Shown: positions 6,981-16,665 of the stretch, one piece after another | Position numbering within the stretch: the stretch's first letter is position 1 | Layout of the letters: each line of letters opens with the position of its first letter | Assembly (NCBI GenBank): GCA_017619675.1 | Contig: JAFZRX010000007.1 | Location: 1 to 64,000 of the forward strand | DNA length: 64,000 nt | Direction: 5' to 3' | From: Bacteroidales bacterium | GTDB taxonomy: Bacteria > Bacteroidota > Bacteroidia > Bacteroidales > UBA932 | Translations under genes and position numbers: made by a program | Notes under the pieces: model-generated | Told to the model about the DNA's origin: nothing | Databases searched by the model: none | The model's input: the letters and a program-made list of their open reading frames with translations, nothing else

Positions 6981-8843
6981 ATGGCAAGTACTCAGACCAA
7001 GGGAAAGATTGGCGTAACAACGGACAACATCTTTCCGGTAATCAAACAATTCCTCTATTCGGACAAGGACATTTTCATCAGGGAGATAGTGGCCAACGCG
7101 GTTGACGCCACCCAGAAACTGAAGGCGCTGGCCTCCAGCGGTGATTTCAAGGGAGACCTTGGCAACACGGACATCCGCATCGAGCTGGACGAGGACAAGA
7201 AGGTCCTCAAGGTTCGCGACAGCGGCGTGGGAATGACCGCGGAGGAGGTTGACAAATACATCAACCAGATAGCGTTCTCATCTGCCGGGGAGTTCCTGGA
7301 AAAATACAAGGACCAGATTGGCAGCATCATAGGCCACTTCGGACTGGGATTCTACTCCGCCTTCATGGTGTCCAAGAAGGTGACCATCGACACCCTTTCC
7401 TGGAAGGAAGGCGCCACGGCAGTGAAGTGGAGTTGCGACGGATCCCCTGAATACAAGATAGGCGAAAGCGCAAAGAAGACCCGCGGCACCGTCATCACGA
7501 TGTACCTTGACGACGACTGCGCTGAATACGCCAGCCGCACCAAGATCCAGGACCTTCTGCACAAGTACTGCAAGTTCATGCCCGTGAAGATCGTCTTCGG
7601 CAAGGAGCAGGAGTGGAAGGACGGCAAGTACGTGGACACTGAAAAGGACAACGTAATCAACAACATAGACCCTATCTGGACAAAGGCACCCGCTGACCTC
7701 AAGGAAGAGGACTACATGAAGTTCTACCGCGACCTGTATCCGACGGAAGAGGATCCTATGTTCTATATCCACCTGAACGTGGACTACCCGTTCAACCTTA
7801 CCGGCGTGCTCTACTTCCCCAAGATCAAGGAGAGGATGGCCATTGACAAGCATAAGATACAGCTGTACTGCAACCAGATGTTCGTGACGGACCACGTGGA
7901 CAACATAGTGCCGGACTTCCTGACACTGCTCCACGGAGTGATAGACTCCCCCGACATCCCCCTGAACGTGAGCCGCAGTTACCTGCAGAGCGACAGGAAC
8001 GTGAAGATGATATCCACCTACATCACCCGCAAGGTTGCGGACAGGCTGGAGGAGATCTTCAAGGAGCAGAGGGCCCAGTTGGAGCAGAAATGGGACAACA
8101 TCAAGCTGTTCATCGAATACGGAATGCTGTCGGACGAGAAGTTCGGCGAGAGGGGCGTCAAGTTCGCCCTCCTCAAGAACACGGAAGGCAAGTACTTCAG
8201 CATTGACGAGTACAAGAACGCAGTGGCCCCCACCCAGACGGACAAGGACAAGAAGGTGGTCTTCCTGTATGCCACCAACCTCCAGGAGCAGTATTCCCGC
8301 ATAGAGCAGGCAAAGGCCCTGGGATACGACGTCCTGCTGCTTGACTGCGAACTGGATTCCCACTTCGTGAACCTGCTGGAGCAGAAGGTGGAGGACTGCC
8401 GCTTCTGCCGCGTGGATTCAGACAGCGTGGAGAACCTCATCCCCAAGGAGGAAGAGGTGAAGCCGGAGATGAGCGACGACGACAAGAAGGCCCTGGACGA
8501 ACTGCTCAAATCCGTCCTCCCGGCCGGAAACGACTACTACGTGGAGGCACGCAACCTTGGCGAGGACGGCGCCCCCGTCACCATCACCCAGAGCGAGTTC
8601 ATGCGCCGATTCAGGGACATGAGCGCCCTGAGCGGAGGCATGAACTTCTACAAGGAGATGCCTGAGTCATACAACATCCTTGTAAACATGCAGAACCCTG
8701 TGATAGCCAGGATATGGGCGGACAGGGAGAACAGCGGCACCCTGCTCAAGCAGGTAGCCGACCTGGCCCTGCTGGAGAACGGCATGCTCAAGGGCAAGGA
8801 CCTCGCGGAATTCATAGCACGCAGCCGCGAACTGCTCAAATAG
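6981..8843 (+). CDS. htpG: Molecular chaperone HtpG (Hsp90)
   Basis: 620 residues. Bacterial Hsp90 is a cytoplasmic ATP-dependent dimeric chaperone. The N-terminal GHKL ATPase domain shows 'IFIREIVANAVDATQK' (Asn/Asp box), 'VRDSGVGMTAEEVDKYI' and 'IGHFGLGFYSAFMV' (lid and glycine-rich loop). The middle domain includes 'PLNVSRSYLQSD' with the conserved catalytic Arg region, and the C-terminal dimerisation domain follows. The length is typical. The ATG at 6981 follows an unusually good AAGGAG ribosome-binding site that lies in the right arm of a hairpin. A terminator follows at 8869-8903, so it is probably monocistronic. Heat-dependent translation through the hairpin is an inference. Confidence 0.96.
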   Translation: MASTQTKGKIGVTTDNIFPVIKQFLYSDKDIFIREIVANAVDATQKLKALASSGDFKGDLGNTDIRIELDEDKKVLKVRDSGVGMTAEEVDKYINQIAFSSAGEFLEKYKDQIGSIIGHFGLGFYSAFMVSKKVTIDTLSWKEGATAVKWSCDGSPEYKIGESAKKTRGTVITMYLDDDCAEYASRTKIQDLLHKYCKFMPVKIVFGKEQEWKDGKYVDTEKDNVINNIDPIWTKAPADLKEEDYMKFYRDLYPTEEDPMFYIHLNVDYPFNLTGVLYFPKIKERMAIDKHKIQLYCNQMFVTDHVDNIVPDFLTLLHGVIDSPDIPLNVSRSYLQSDRNVKMISTYITRKVADRLEEIFKEQRAQLEQKWDNIKLFIEYGMLSDEKFGERGVKFALLKNTEGKYFSIDEYKNAVAPTQTDKDKKVVFLYATNLQEQYSRIEQAKALGYDVLLLDCELDSHFVNLLEQKVEDCRFCRVDSDSVENLIPKEEEVKPEMSDDDKKALDELLKSVLPAGNDYYVEARNLGEDGAPVTITQSEFMRRFRDMSALSGGMNFYKEMPESYNILVNMQNPVIARIWADRENSGTLLKQVADLALLENGMLKGKDLAEFIARSRELLK

Positions 8844-8868
8844 TTGTTTACAACTATGTTAAAAACTA

Positions 8869-8904
8869 ATGGCCGGGCATAAAAGATGCTCGGCCATATT
8901 ATTT
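8869..8904 (+). terminator. Intrinsic terminator after htpG
   Basis: ATGGCCGGGCAT (8869-8880) and ATGCTCGGCCAT (8886-8897) form a 12-bp stem with one G-T wobble and a 5-nt AAAAG loop, followed by ATTATTTC. It lies 25 nt past the htpG stop. Confidence 0.75.
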
Positions 8905-8905
8905 C

Positions 8906-8913
8906 TATCTTTA
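8906..8913 (+). promoter_or_regulatory. Putative -7 box of the uracil permease gene
   Basis: TATCTTTA differs from TAnnTTTG at the last base. It lies only 4 nt before the ATG at 8918, again suggesting a leaderless transcript. It sits immediately behind the htpG terminator. Confidence 0.4.
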
Positions 8914-8917
8914 GGGT

Positions 8918-10288
8918 ATGAAACTAAGCGGCTCAAACCAACCTATCTATGATGCCCGCCAGCTTGGCGCAGGCAGAATGACTTTGCTTGGCTTCCAGCA
9001 TTTGTTCGCAATGTTCGGAGCCACCATCCTCGTACCTGTGATCACAGGTCTCTCCGTATCAGCCACGCTCCTTTTCGCCGGCCTTGGAACCCTGATCTTC
9101 CACTTCTGTTCTAAGTTCAAGGTTCCCGCCTTCCTGGGATCTTCATTCGCATTCCTCGGCGGATATGCGGCCGTTACCCAGATGGGAATGGACAGTTACG
9201 GACTGACGCTCCAGCAGGCTCTTCCGTATGCCTGCATCGGAGTGTTCTGCGCAGGTCTCGTGTACTTTATCCTTGCCGGACTCTTCGCTGCTTTCGGAGC
9301 CAAGAAAGTTATGAAATTCTTCCCTCCTGTAGTGACAGGCCCTATCATCATCGCAATCGGTCTCACCCTTTCCGGTTCCGCAATCCAGAATTGCGCCCAG
9401 AACTGGTGGATCGCCCTCCTGGCCGTTGCAATCATCGTTGTCTGCAACATCTGGGGCAAGGGAATGATCAAGATCGTGCCTATCCTTCTTGGAGTGCTGG
9501 GTTCTTACATCGTAGCCGCCTGCTTCGGCCTCGCTGATTTCTCCGGCGTGAAAGATGCCGCCTGGCTTGGAGTTCCTTTCCACTGGCAGAACACTGCAAT
9601 GTCAGTGTTCAAGAGCCCTGACTGGGGCCTCATCGTCGCCGCCATCATCGCCATCGTGCCAATCTCATTGGCAACGATGGTGGAGCACATCGGCGACATG
9701 TGCGCAATCTCCTCTACAGTGGGAATCAACTACCTTGAGGATCCGGGCCTTCACAGGACGCTCATGGGAGACGGTCTCGCCACCTCCCTCGCTTCCCTGT
9801 TCGGCGCCCCCGCAAACACCACCTACGGAGAGAACACCGGTGTGCTCAACATCACCAAGGTGTTCGATCCCCGCGTAATCCGCCTTGCAGCGGTGTTCGC
9901 CATCGTCCTGAGTTTCTGCCCCAAGTTCGCCGCCCTCATAGGCGCAATGCCGGCAGCAACCATAGGAGGCGTTTCACTGGTGCTCTACGGTATGATTTCC
10001 GCCGTGGGTATCCGCAACCTCATTGAAAACCAGGTTGACTTCACCAACTCCCGCAACTTGATCATCGCCGCGCTTATCCTGGTTCTTGCAATCGGCATCA
10101 AGTACGGGGCAAACGATGCTATCAGCATCGGCTTCACCTCTCTCAGCGGTCTTGCTGTGGCAGCCCTCGTAGGCATCATCCTCAACGCAGTCCTTCCTGG
10201 CAAGGATTACGATTTTGGAAAGAATGCCACCGGTGACATGGCCGTCAATTTTGGCAGCACACGCGATCCGGAAAAGAAGGCTGACTAG
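8918..10288 (+). CDS. uraA: Uracil permease, nucleobase:cation symporter-2 family
   Basis: 456 residues with about 12-14 hydrophobic segments; an inner-membrane proton-coupled importer. Family signatures include 'GFQHLFAMFGATILVPVITG' near residue 25, 'PPVVTGPIIIAIGLTLS', 'TMVEHIGDMCAISSTVG' (substrate-binding region with Glu and His) and 'GAPANTTYGENTGVLNITK' (the conserved glycine/Asn motif with Glu). These residues fit UraA/PyrP-type uracil permeases better than the xanthine subgroup, but substrate choice is inferred. The gene ends with TAG at 10286-10288 and uvrB starts at 10289 with no gap, so the two are probably translated from one mRNA. Uracil uptake and excision repair have no obvious functional link. 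Confidence 0.9.
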   Translation: MKLSGSNQPIYDARQLGAGRMTLLGFQHLFAMFGATILVPVITGLSVSATLLFAGLGTLIFHFCSKFKVPAFLGSSFAFLGGYAAVTQMGMDSYGLTLQQALPYACIGVFCAGLVYFILAGLFAAFGAKKVMKFFPPVVTGPIIIAIGLTLSGSAIQNCAQNWWIALLAVAIIVVCNIWGKGMIKIVPILLGVLGSYIVAACFGLADFSGVKDAAWLGVPFHWQNTAMSVFKSPDWGLIVAAIIAIVPISLATMVEHIGDMCAISSTVGINYLEDPGLHRTLMGDGLATSLASLFGAPANTTYGENTGVLNITKVFDPRVIRLAAVFAIVLSFCPKFAALIGAMPAATIGGVSLVLYGMISAVGIRNLIENQVDFTNSRNLIIAALILVLAIGIKYGANDAISIGFTSLSGLAVAALVGIILNAVLPGKDYDFGKNATGDMAVNFGSTRDPEKKAD

Positions 10289-12439
10289 ATGAAGTTCAGG
10301 CTTGAATCCACATACAAGCCTGCCGGAGACCAGCCGGAGGCCATCGCGCAACTCACCAACGCTCTGAACCAGGGCGTTGGTGATGTCACTTTGCTGGGGG
10401 TCACCGGCTCCGGAAAGACCTTCACAATGGCAAACGTGATAGCCAACCTTCAGCGTCCGGCCCTCATACTGAGCCACAACAAGACACTTGCGGCGCAGTT
10501 GTACGGTGAATTCAAGACCTTCTTCCCAAACAACGCGGTAGAGTACTTCGTATCCTACTACGACTACTATCAGCCGGAGGCCTACATCCCCTCTACGGAC
10601 ACATACATAGAGAAGGACCTCAGCATCAACGACCAGATAGAGAAGCTGCGCCTGAGCGCCGCGTCATCGCTGCTAAGCGGCAGGAGGGACGTGATAGTCA
10701 TCTCCAGCGTTTCCTGCCTTTACGGCATAGGAAACCCGGATGACTTCCACGCCCAGACAATCCCTGTGAAACGCGGCGAGAAGCGCAGCCTGACGCGTCT
10801 GCTGTACCAGCTGGTGGACGCGCTCTACAACCGCACGGAGGCGGATTTCAAGCGCGGCTCCTTCCGCGTGCACGGGGACACGGTTGACGTGTACCTGGGC
10901 GGCGCGGACGACGCCGTGCGCATAGAGTTCTTTGGCGACGAGGTTGAATCCCTGAGCATCATTGACCCCGTCACGGGCGCTCACATAGACTCCATTGACC
11001 AGATAAACATCTATCCGGCCAACAACTTCGTGACCACCAAGGAGCGCAGCATAGCCGCCGTAAGCCACATCCAGGATGACCTCAAACACCAGTTGGACTA
11101 CTTCAACGAGATTGGCAAGGGGCTGGAGGCCAAGCGCCTGAAACAGAGGGTGGAATACGACCTGGAGATGATCAAGGAAATGGGCTACTGCCCCGGAATA
11201 GAGAACTATTCCCGCTACTTTGACGGGCGCGAGCCGGGACAGAGGCCGTTCTGCCTGCTGGACTATTTCCCAAAGGATTTCATAACCTTCATCGACGAGA
11301 GCCACGTCACGCTGCCGCAGGTTCATGCCATGTTCGGCGGGGACCATTCCCGCAAGTCCGTGCTGGTTGAATACGGCTTCAGGCTGCCTGCGGCAAGCGA
11401 CAACAGGCCGCTGACCTTCGAGGAGTTCGAGCAGATCACGGGGCAGAAGGTGTACGTGAGCGCCACACCGGCGGATTACGAACTGGAGAAGTCAGAGGGC
11501 CTGGTGGTGGAGCAGATCGTGCGCCCCACGGGCTTGCTGGACCCTCCTATAGAGGTAAGGCCGGTGGAGAACCAGGTGGACGACCTGCTGGAGGAGATTG
11601 TAAAGCGCGCGGAGAACGACGAGCGCGTACTGGTAACCACCCTCACCAAGCGCATGGCGGAGGAACTGGACGGTTACCTGGCGCGCGCCGGCGTCCGCAG
11701 CCGCTACATGCACTCCGACATCGACACCACGGAGAGGGTCGAGATCATAGAGGACTTCAAGCGGGGCATGTTTGACGTGCTGGTGGGCGTGAACCTGCTT
11801 CGCGAGGGCCTGGACATTCCCACAGTGTCCCTGGTGGCCATCCTGGACGCCGACAAGGAAGGTTTCCTGCGCACTACGCGCTCGCTGACGCAGACAGCGG
11901 GACGCGCCGCGCGCAATGTCAACGGCCTGGTCATAATGTATGCCGACACCATCACCAAGTCCATGGACGAGACCATACGCGAGACCAACCGCCGCAGGGC
12001 CAAGCAAATGGAATACAACAAGTTGCACGGCATCACTCCTCAGCAGATAGAGGTGCGCCAGAACGTGCTGGCCAGCGAGCTGGGGCGGGACAACGGCCCT
12101 TCAGGCCGCGTCAGCGCCGCCAACTCCTACGACGATCCGCGCTACATCCCAAGCCCCAGCGACCTTGGCCGCGGCTCAGTGTCCGTGGGCCTGGGCCACG
12201 ACTCCGTCCGTGAGGGCGCCAGCGCCTACGTGGACGGCTACATCGCCGCGGACCTGGCCGCCGTGCTCCAGGACCCGGTGATCCGCTCCATGGGACGTCC
12301 GCAGGTGGAAAAGATGGTGGAAGAGTCCCGCCGCCGCATGAAAAAGGCCGCTGCAGACCTTGACTTTGCTGCGGCGGCTAAGTATCGCGACGAGATGTGG
12401 GCATTACAACAATACCTTAAAGTCTGGAAAGACATTTAA
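10289..12439 (+). CDS. uvrB: Excinuclease ABC subunit B
   Basis: 716 residues. UvrB is the damage-verifying helicase-like subunit of nucleotide excision repair; it is loaded by UvrA and recruits UvrC. Seen here: Walker A '[12 protein letters not shown]', the beta-hairpin region '[16 protein letters not shown]', a DE-box '[11 protein letters not shown]', the motif V/VI region '[29 protein letters not shown]' (quoted as two overlapping motifs) and 'QTAGRAARN'. The C-terminal UVR domain that contacts UvrC is at about 675-712. An acidic/Ser-rich insert at about 600-660 before the UVR domain is longer than in E. coli UvrB. It starts directly after the uraA stop codon and ends before a strong terminator. 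Confidence 0.97.
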   Translation: MKFRLESTYKPAGDQPEAIAQLTNALNQGVGDVTLLGVTGSGKTFTMANVIANLQRPALILSHNKTLAAQLYGEFKTFFPNNAVEYFVSYYDYYQPEAYIPSTDTYIEKDLSINDQIEKLRLSAASSLLSGRRDVIVISSVSCLYGIGNPDDFHAQTIPVKRGEKRSLTRLLYQLVDALYNRTEADFKRGSFRVHGDTVDVYLGGADDAVRIEFFGDEVESLSIIDPVTGAHIDSIDQINIYPANNFVTTKERSIAAVSHIQDDLKHQLDYFNEIGKGLEAKRLKQRVEYDLEMIKEMGYCPGIENYSRYFDGREPGQRPFCLLDYFPKDFITFIDESHVTLPQVHAMFGGDHSRKSVLVEYGFRLPAASDNRPLTFEEFEQITGQKVYVSATPADYELEKSEGLVVEQIVRPTGLLDPPIEVRPVENQVDDLLEEIVKRAENDERVLVTTLTKRMAEELDGYLARAGVRSRYMHSDIDTTERVEIIEDFKRGMFDVLVGVNLLREGLDIPTVSLVAILDADKEGFLRTTRSLTQTAGRAARNVNGLVIMYADTITKSMDETIRETNRRRAKQMEYNKLHGITPQQIEVRQNVLASELGRDNGPSGRVSAANSYDDPRYIPSPSDLGRGSVSVGLGHDSVREGASAYVDGYIAADLAAVLQDPVIRSMGRPQVEKMVEESRRRMKKAAADLDFAAAAKYRDEMWALQQYLKVWKDI

Positions 12440-12741
12440 GGTATTACACTACTAACTATTTGTCTAAAACAACTATTTGATAACTGCTAACTAACATTGC
12501 TTTCTGGTACAATGTTAGTTATATTTTTTTAATATTCCAAATTAAATTTTATTAATTTGCTATATATCAATATCTTATATCATTTCAATCTGTAAGCATT
12601 TATTTTGTTCAACTTCAATAATAGGGATTTTGTGTGCATCGTAAAGCGTTTATTTTAATCCCCGTGCATTGTTTTAGTTATAAATTGTAAGATAAAACAT
12701 TGTATTTTTTATTATATATTTACAATTGATTTAGTACGCTT
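12440..12741. other. AT-rich intergenic region between uvrB and the ppGpp synthetase gene
   Basis: 302 bp with no credible ORF or RNA gene. It holds the uvrB terminator (12489-12530); an imperfect direct repeat (GTAAGCATTTATTTT at 12592-12606 and GTAAAGCGTTTATTTT at 12641-12656); and a 7-bp inverted repeat TGTTTTA/TAAAACA at 12670-12676 and 12693-12699. I could not find a perfect TAnnTTTG box for the downstream gene. The repeats could be regulatory. Confidence 0.5.
12489..12530 (+). terminator. Intrinsic terminator after uvrB
   Basis: AACTAACATTG (12489-12499) pairs perfectly with CAATGTTAGTT (12510-12520), 11 bp with a 10-nt loop, and is followed by ATATTTTTTT. Confidence 0.8.
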
Positions 12742-14607
12742 ATGGAACGTTTGCTTCAAAGAGCCAGGGAGGTTGCCGCAAAGGCGCTTGCCGGTGACGT
12801 CAGGGGGAACGGAGCGCCTATGTACGAGCACGCCAGCGCGGTCGCGCGCATAGTGGCGGACGAGATAGGCCTTCCGGAAACCTGCATCGCCGCGGTGTAC
12901 CTGCATGAAGCCACGCGTTTCCATCCGGAGGTTGACATAAGCGAGTTCCCTGAAGACGTGCGCATCCTGGTGGACGGCCTCAACAAGATTGCCAGCATCA
13001 GGCCCAAGGACACGCGCCTGGAGGCGGAGAACTACAAAAAACTGATAGTCCAGTACTCCCGAGACCCGCGCGTTACGGTGCTCAAGATTGCGGACCGCCT
13101 TGAGGTGATGCGTTCCCTGAGCATCTTCCCCAAGACAGACAGGGAGAGGATCATCCTTGAGACCCTGATGCTGTACATTCCCCTTGCCCATCAGCTTGGC
13201 CTGTACAACATCAAGCGCGAGATGGAGGACATCTATTTCAACTATGCGGAGCCAGAGCAGTACAGGGAGATCAGCCGCAAGCTGAAAGCCACTGAGAAAG
13301 ACCGAATAAGGCTTACGGCGGAGTTCATACGCCCGCTGGAGGACAAGCTGCGCAAGGCCGGAATCGAGTACAAGCTGAAAGTGCGCACAAAGGCAGCCTA
13401 CTCCATCTACAAGAAGATGCAGGTCCAGAAAGTGCCTTTCGAGGGCGTCTACGACGTCTTTGCCATCCGCTTCATCATTGACTGCGACCCTGAGGACCAC
13501 GTCCTTGAGAAGGAACTTTGCTGGAACGTCTATTCATACGTGACCGAGGAATACGAGGCCGATACGTCCCGCCTGCGCGACTGGATAACCAATCCCAAGC
13601 CCAACGGCTACGAATCCCTCCACATAACCGTTAAGAACGCCCACGGGGCCTATCTGGAGGTGCAGATACGCACCAAGAGGATGGACGCCGAGGCAGAGAA
13701 CGGCCAGGCCGCCCACTGGTCCTACAAGGGCATCAAGCACGAGCAGGCCATGGACACATGGCTTAAGAGCGTGCGCTACAACCTGGAGCACAGGTTCGAC
13801 ACAAAGTCAGAGGACCTGCCTTCGCCTCCCAGTTCGGAAGTATTCGTGTTCACCCCTACCGGTGAACTCCGGATCCTTCCCGCAGGGGCCTCGGTACTGG
13901 ATTTTGCCTTCAACATCCACACAGGACTGGGCTGCAAGTGTACCGGAGGCCGCATCAACGGCAAGGGAGTATCCATAAAGGAGAAACTCCACACAGGAGA
14001 CGTTGTGGAGATCATGAGCAGCAAGAGCCAGAAGCCGAACGCTGACTGGCTGAACTACGTTGTCACTGCCAAGGCGCGCAGCAAGATCAAGGTTGAACTG
14101 GACGCCGAGCTGCGGAGCCAGGCGGCCCAGGGCCGCGAGCTCCTGCAGCGGAGGCTCAAGAACTGGAAGATGACCCTTGGGGACGACCAGGTTGCAGACA
14201 TGATGCACTTCCTGAAATACTCTTCGGTCATCTCCTTCATGGCCGCCATAGGACGCGGGGAAATTGACGTCAACGACATCAAGAACTACATCCTGAACCC
14301 TGACCTGCTGGTGCTGCACACCAACGAGAAGGAGAGGAAGAGCGTCAAGGAGGAATGGAGTCCCAGCAACGAGATAATGGTCATCAACGCCAAGGGCGTA
14401 AAGGGCCTGGAGTACAAGATGGCCGCCTGCTGCAACCCTCAGTACGGTGATGACGTATTTGGCTTCGTGACCCGCACGGCCGGCATCAAGATCCACCGCA
14501 GCGACTGTCCCAACGCAAAGAGGATGAAGGAGTTATATCCTTACCGCGTACAGAAGGTAATATGGCAGGAAAAGTCCGTTCCCGCCACCATCAAAAAAAA
14601 GAAATAG
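12742..14607 (+). CDS. RelA/SpoT-family (p)ppGpp synthetase with a degenerate hydrolase domain
   Basis: 621 residues. Domain order: HD-type domain (about 25-170), ppGpp synthetase domain (about 195-330), TGS (365-427), helical region, and a C-terminal zinc-finger-like segment (C564, C565, H586, C590). Synthetase residues are intact: R215 and K217 ('RTKAAYSIYKKM'), D238, Y290 ('NGYESLH') and E306 ('EVQIRT'). In the HD domain the first His (H30) and D118 remain. However, the usual H-D pair is H55-E56, the following E-D pair is R59-F60, and the Asn after 'ADRL' is V122. Hydrolysis is therefore unlikely. No ACT/RRM domain follows the zinc finger, and the protein is about 100 residues shorter than bifunctional Rel. 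I infer a synthetase-only, RelA-like enzyme of the stringent response, with another SpoT-like hydrolase elsewhere. Confidence 0.88.
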   Translation: MERLLQRAREVAAKALAGDVRGNGAPMYEHASAVARIVADEIGLPETCIAAVYLHEATRFHPEVDISEFPEDVRILVDGLNKIASIRPKDTRLEAENYKKLIVQYSRDPRVTVLKIADRLEVMRSLSIFPKTDRERIILETLMLYIPLAHQLGLYNIKREMEDIYFNYAEPEQYREISRKLKATEKDRIRLTAEFIRPLEDKLRKAGIEYKLKVRTKAAYSIYKKMQVQKVPFEGVYDVFAIRFIIDCDPEDHVLEKELCWNVYSYVTEEYEADTSRLRDWITNPKPNGYESLHITVKNAHGAYLEVQIRTKRMDAEAENGQAAHWSYKGIKHEQAMDTWLKSVRYNLEHRFDTKSEDLPSPPSSEVFVFTPTGELRILPAGASVLDFAFNIHTGLGCKCTGGRINGKGVSIKEKLHTGDVVEIMSSKSQKPNADWLNYVVTAKARSKIKVELDAELRSQAAQGRELLQRRLKNWKMTLGDDQVADMMHFLKYSSVISFMAAIGRGEIDVNDIKNYILNPDLLVLHTNEKERKSVKEEWSPSNEIMVINAKGVKGLEYKMAACCNPQYGDDVFGFVTRTAGIKIHRSDCPNAKRMKELYPYRVQKVIWQEKSVPATIKKKK

Positions 14608-14619
14608 GAATTCCCCTCC

Positions 14620-15699
14620 CTACCTGCCCCGCGCGTCAAGCGCGTGCTGGAACGCCCGCGCGTTGCGCAGGTGCTCGGTATAGGTTGTGGCAAACAGGTG
14701 GGAGCCGTCGAAATTGGAATTGGCGCAGAAATACAGGTAGTTGCCTTCCGGGTTGAGCACCGCGTCCAGGCAGGCCTTGGTGGGCACCGCAATGGGTCCC
14801 GGAGGCAGTCCGGCGTACATATAGGTGTTGTACCTGGAATCTATCTGAAGGTGCTTGTTGAGTATCCTGTTGACTTCATAATTGAGGCAGAAGGCCACGG
14901 TAGGGTCCGCCTGGAGCTTCATTCCGCGCTTGAGCCTGTTCAGGTACACGCCGGCGATCTTTGGCATCTCCGGCTCGTAATTGGTCTCTCCCTTGACTAT
15001 GGAGGCGATGATGGAGACTTCTTTCTGGTTAAGGCCCTGCGCCCTTGCCTTTGCAAGGCGCTCGGGCGTCCAGAAAGCGTCGTACGCCTTCTTCTGGGTT
15101 GCCAGGACGTCCTTCATGTCTGCGGTCCACCACATCTCGTAGGTGTCCGGGATAAAGAGGGAGAAAACGTCCTGCGGGGTGAATCCGTACTGCGCAAGCA
15201 AGTCCTTGTCGGACAGGGCGTTGATGACTTCCAGGGAGTCTATCATCAGCTGGTTGCTGATCTTGGAGGCCAGCTGGCTCTTCTGGCGCATGGTCCCTGA
15301 AAGGACCAGGTGCGCCGGCGTCTGCCAGCAGTTGTTGAGCATGCGCGCAACGTATACGCTGGTGTATTCCGGCTTGATCTCATATCGGCCCGGCTGCATG
15401 TATTCAGCCACCTGCTTGTCCCTGAAGGCGTGGTCCAGGCTGTACGGGCGCCTGACTCCCGCCTCGTTGATTATCTGGGCGTAGACTTCGTCCACTGAAG
15501 AATCCTCACGCACGTAGATGACAGCTTCGCGTATGAAGTTTGGCCTGCGGTTGTCGCTATACCAGTTCCAGAACCATCCGCCAACGACCACGGCAAAAAC
15601 CAACAGCGCCAAGAAGGCCAGGATCTTTATCGCGCTGGTCTTCTTTGGCGCCTGCTTTTTCTTTCCGGATTGTTTTACGGATTTCTTCTTGGAGGTCAT
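14620..15699 (-). CDS. mltG: Endolytic murein transglycosylase MltG (YceG-like)
   Basis: 359 residues. MltG is a membrane-anchored lytic transglycosylase that cleaves nascent peptidoglycan strands. A lysine-rich cytoplasmic N-terminus is followed by one membrane segment (about 24-44). Then comes a LysM-like region and the YceG catalytic domain with 'IASIVKGETNYEPEMPKIAG'; E238 in that motif is the expected catalytic Glu. 'LQADPTV' and 'YMYAGLPPGPIAVP' are further signatures. Its ATG overlaps the stop of the upstream glucosaminidase gene by 4 bp (ATGA), so the two cell-wall enzymes form an operon. The 3' end is convergent with the ppGpp synthetase gene, 12 bp apart. Confidence 0.93.
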   Translation of the reverse strand: MTSKKKSVKQSGKKKQAPKKTSAIKILAFLALLVFAVVVGGWFWNWYSDNRRPNFIREAVIYVREDSSVDEVYAQIINEAGVRRPYSLDHAFRDKQVAEYMQPGRYEIKPEYTSVYVARMLNNCWQTPAHLVLSGTMRQKSQLASKISNQLMIDSLEVINALSDKDLLAQYGFTPQDVFSLFIPDTYEMWWTADMKDVLATQKKAYDAFWTPERLAKARAQGLNQKEVSIIASIVKGETNYEPEMPKIAGVYLNRLKRGMKLQADPTVAFCLNYEVNRILNKHLQIDSRYNTYMYAGLPPGPIAVPTKACLDAVLNPEGNYLYFCANSNFDGSHLFATTYTEHLRNARAFQHALDARGR

Positions 15700-16661
15700 T
15701 TCTTAGGCTTGCGGAGAAGGATCATGTCACCTTCGTGCAGAACGTGTTTCTTGTCAAATCCGTTGATCTTCTCAATCTCCTTCTGCTGGACGGCGAATCT
15801 CTGGCAGATAGCCCAGAGGGATTCCCCCTCTTCCTCCACCACGTATTTGTCAAGGCCCTTCTTGGACTCTTTCTTCTTGTTCTTGAGGTAAACCACGTCG
15901 CCCGGCTTGAGCTCCTGCTCCTTTGAGAGGTCGTTAAACTTGAGCAACTCCTTGAGGAACAGATTGTTGGACTCCGCTATACTCTTGAAGCTCTCACCTT
16001 CCTGAACATAGATGAACGGGACGTCGTTCTGGGAATAGACGGCACGTGAAAGCGGGAAGGAGAACTTTTCCAGGGCCTTGCCCTCAAGCCTTAAAACCGC
16101 TTCCAGGCTGGTGGGTGTTTCCGGGAGGTTGCGCTGGTCCCTGCGGCTCAGCTTGTCGAACTGGCTAAGCTTGTATTCCTCTATGAGGTTGATGAGCTTT
16201 GCTGGATACTCCGGATCCGTGGCATAGCCGGCCTTGCTGAGGCCGTATGCCCAGGAGCGGTAGTCCGTGATGTCATAGTCGAAAAGGAAACGGTAGCGGT
16301 CCCTGAAACGAAGGAAATCAGAATGGTCCCTGAAGGACTCCTCCGGAGTGTCGTATGCGCGGAAGCACTCCCCTTTCTTCTCGTCGTCCATGGTAATGCT
16401 GCGGCCTTTCCAGTCATGGCACTTGATTCCAAAGTGGTTGTTGCCCTTGGCCGCGAGGTCCGACAGGCCGTAGCGGCTCTCCAGCATTCCCTGGGCCAGC
16501 GTGATGCTGGCGGGGATGCCGCTGCGCTGCATCTCGCTCACGGCAATCTGGTTGTAAGTATCTATGTAAGCCTGCTGCGGATTGGTGTTGGTGGTGTTCT
16601 GGGCATCCGCCGCCAGGAATGCGCACACGCACAGTGCGAATAATGATATCAACTTCTTCAT
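15696..16661 (-). CDS. Secreted GH73-type glucosaminidase with two LysM domains
   Basis: 321 residues with a signal peptide (about 1-20, 'LFALCVCAFLAADAQ'). Residues 30-165 match the GH73 endo-beta-N-acetylglucosaminidase domain: 'SITLAQGMLESRYG' holds the likely catalytic E61, followed by 'GNNHFGIKC' and 'SFRDHSDFL'. Two LysM peptidoglycan-binding modules lie at about 212-258 ('YVQEGESFKSIAE') and 270-318 ('EEGESLWAICQRF'). It should cut glycan strands in the periplasm during wall growth or separation. It is translationally coupled to mltG. Its -7 box overlaps the stop codon of rnz. Confidence 0.9.
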   Translation of the reverse strand: MKKLISLFALCVCAFLAADAQNTTNTNPQQAYIDTYNQIAVSEMQRSGIPASITLAQGMLESRYGLSDLAAKGNNHFGIKCHDWKGRSITMDDEKKGECFRAYDTPEESFRDHSDFLRFRDRYRFLFDYDITDYRSWAYGLSKAGYATDPEYPAKLINLIEEYKLSQFDKLSRRDQRNLPETPTSLEAVLRLEGKALEKFSFPLSRAVYSQNDVPFIYVQEGESFKSIAESNNLFLKELLKFNDLSKEQELKPGDVVYLKNKKKESKKGLDKYVVEEEGESLWAICQRFAVQQKEIEKINGFDKKHVLHEGDMILLRKPKK

Positions 16662-16665
16662 ATCC

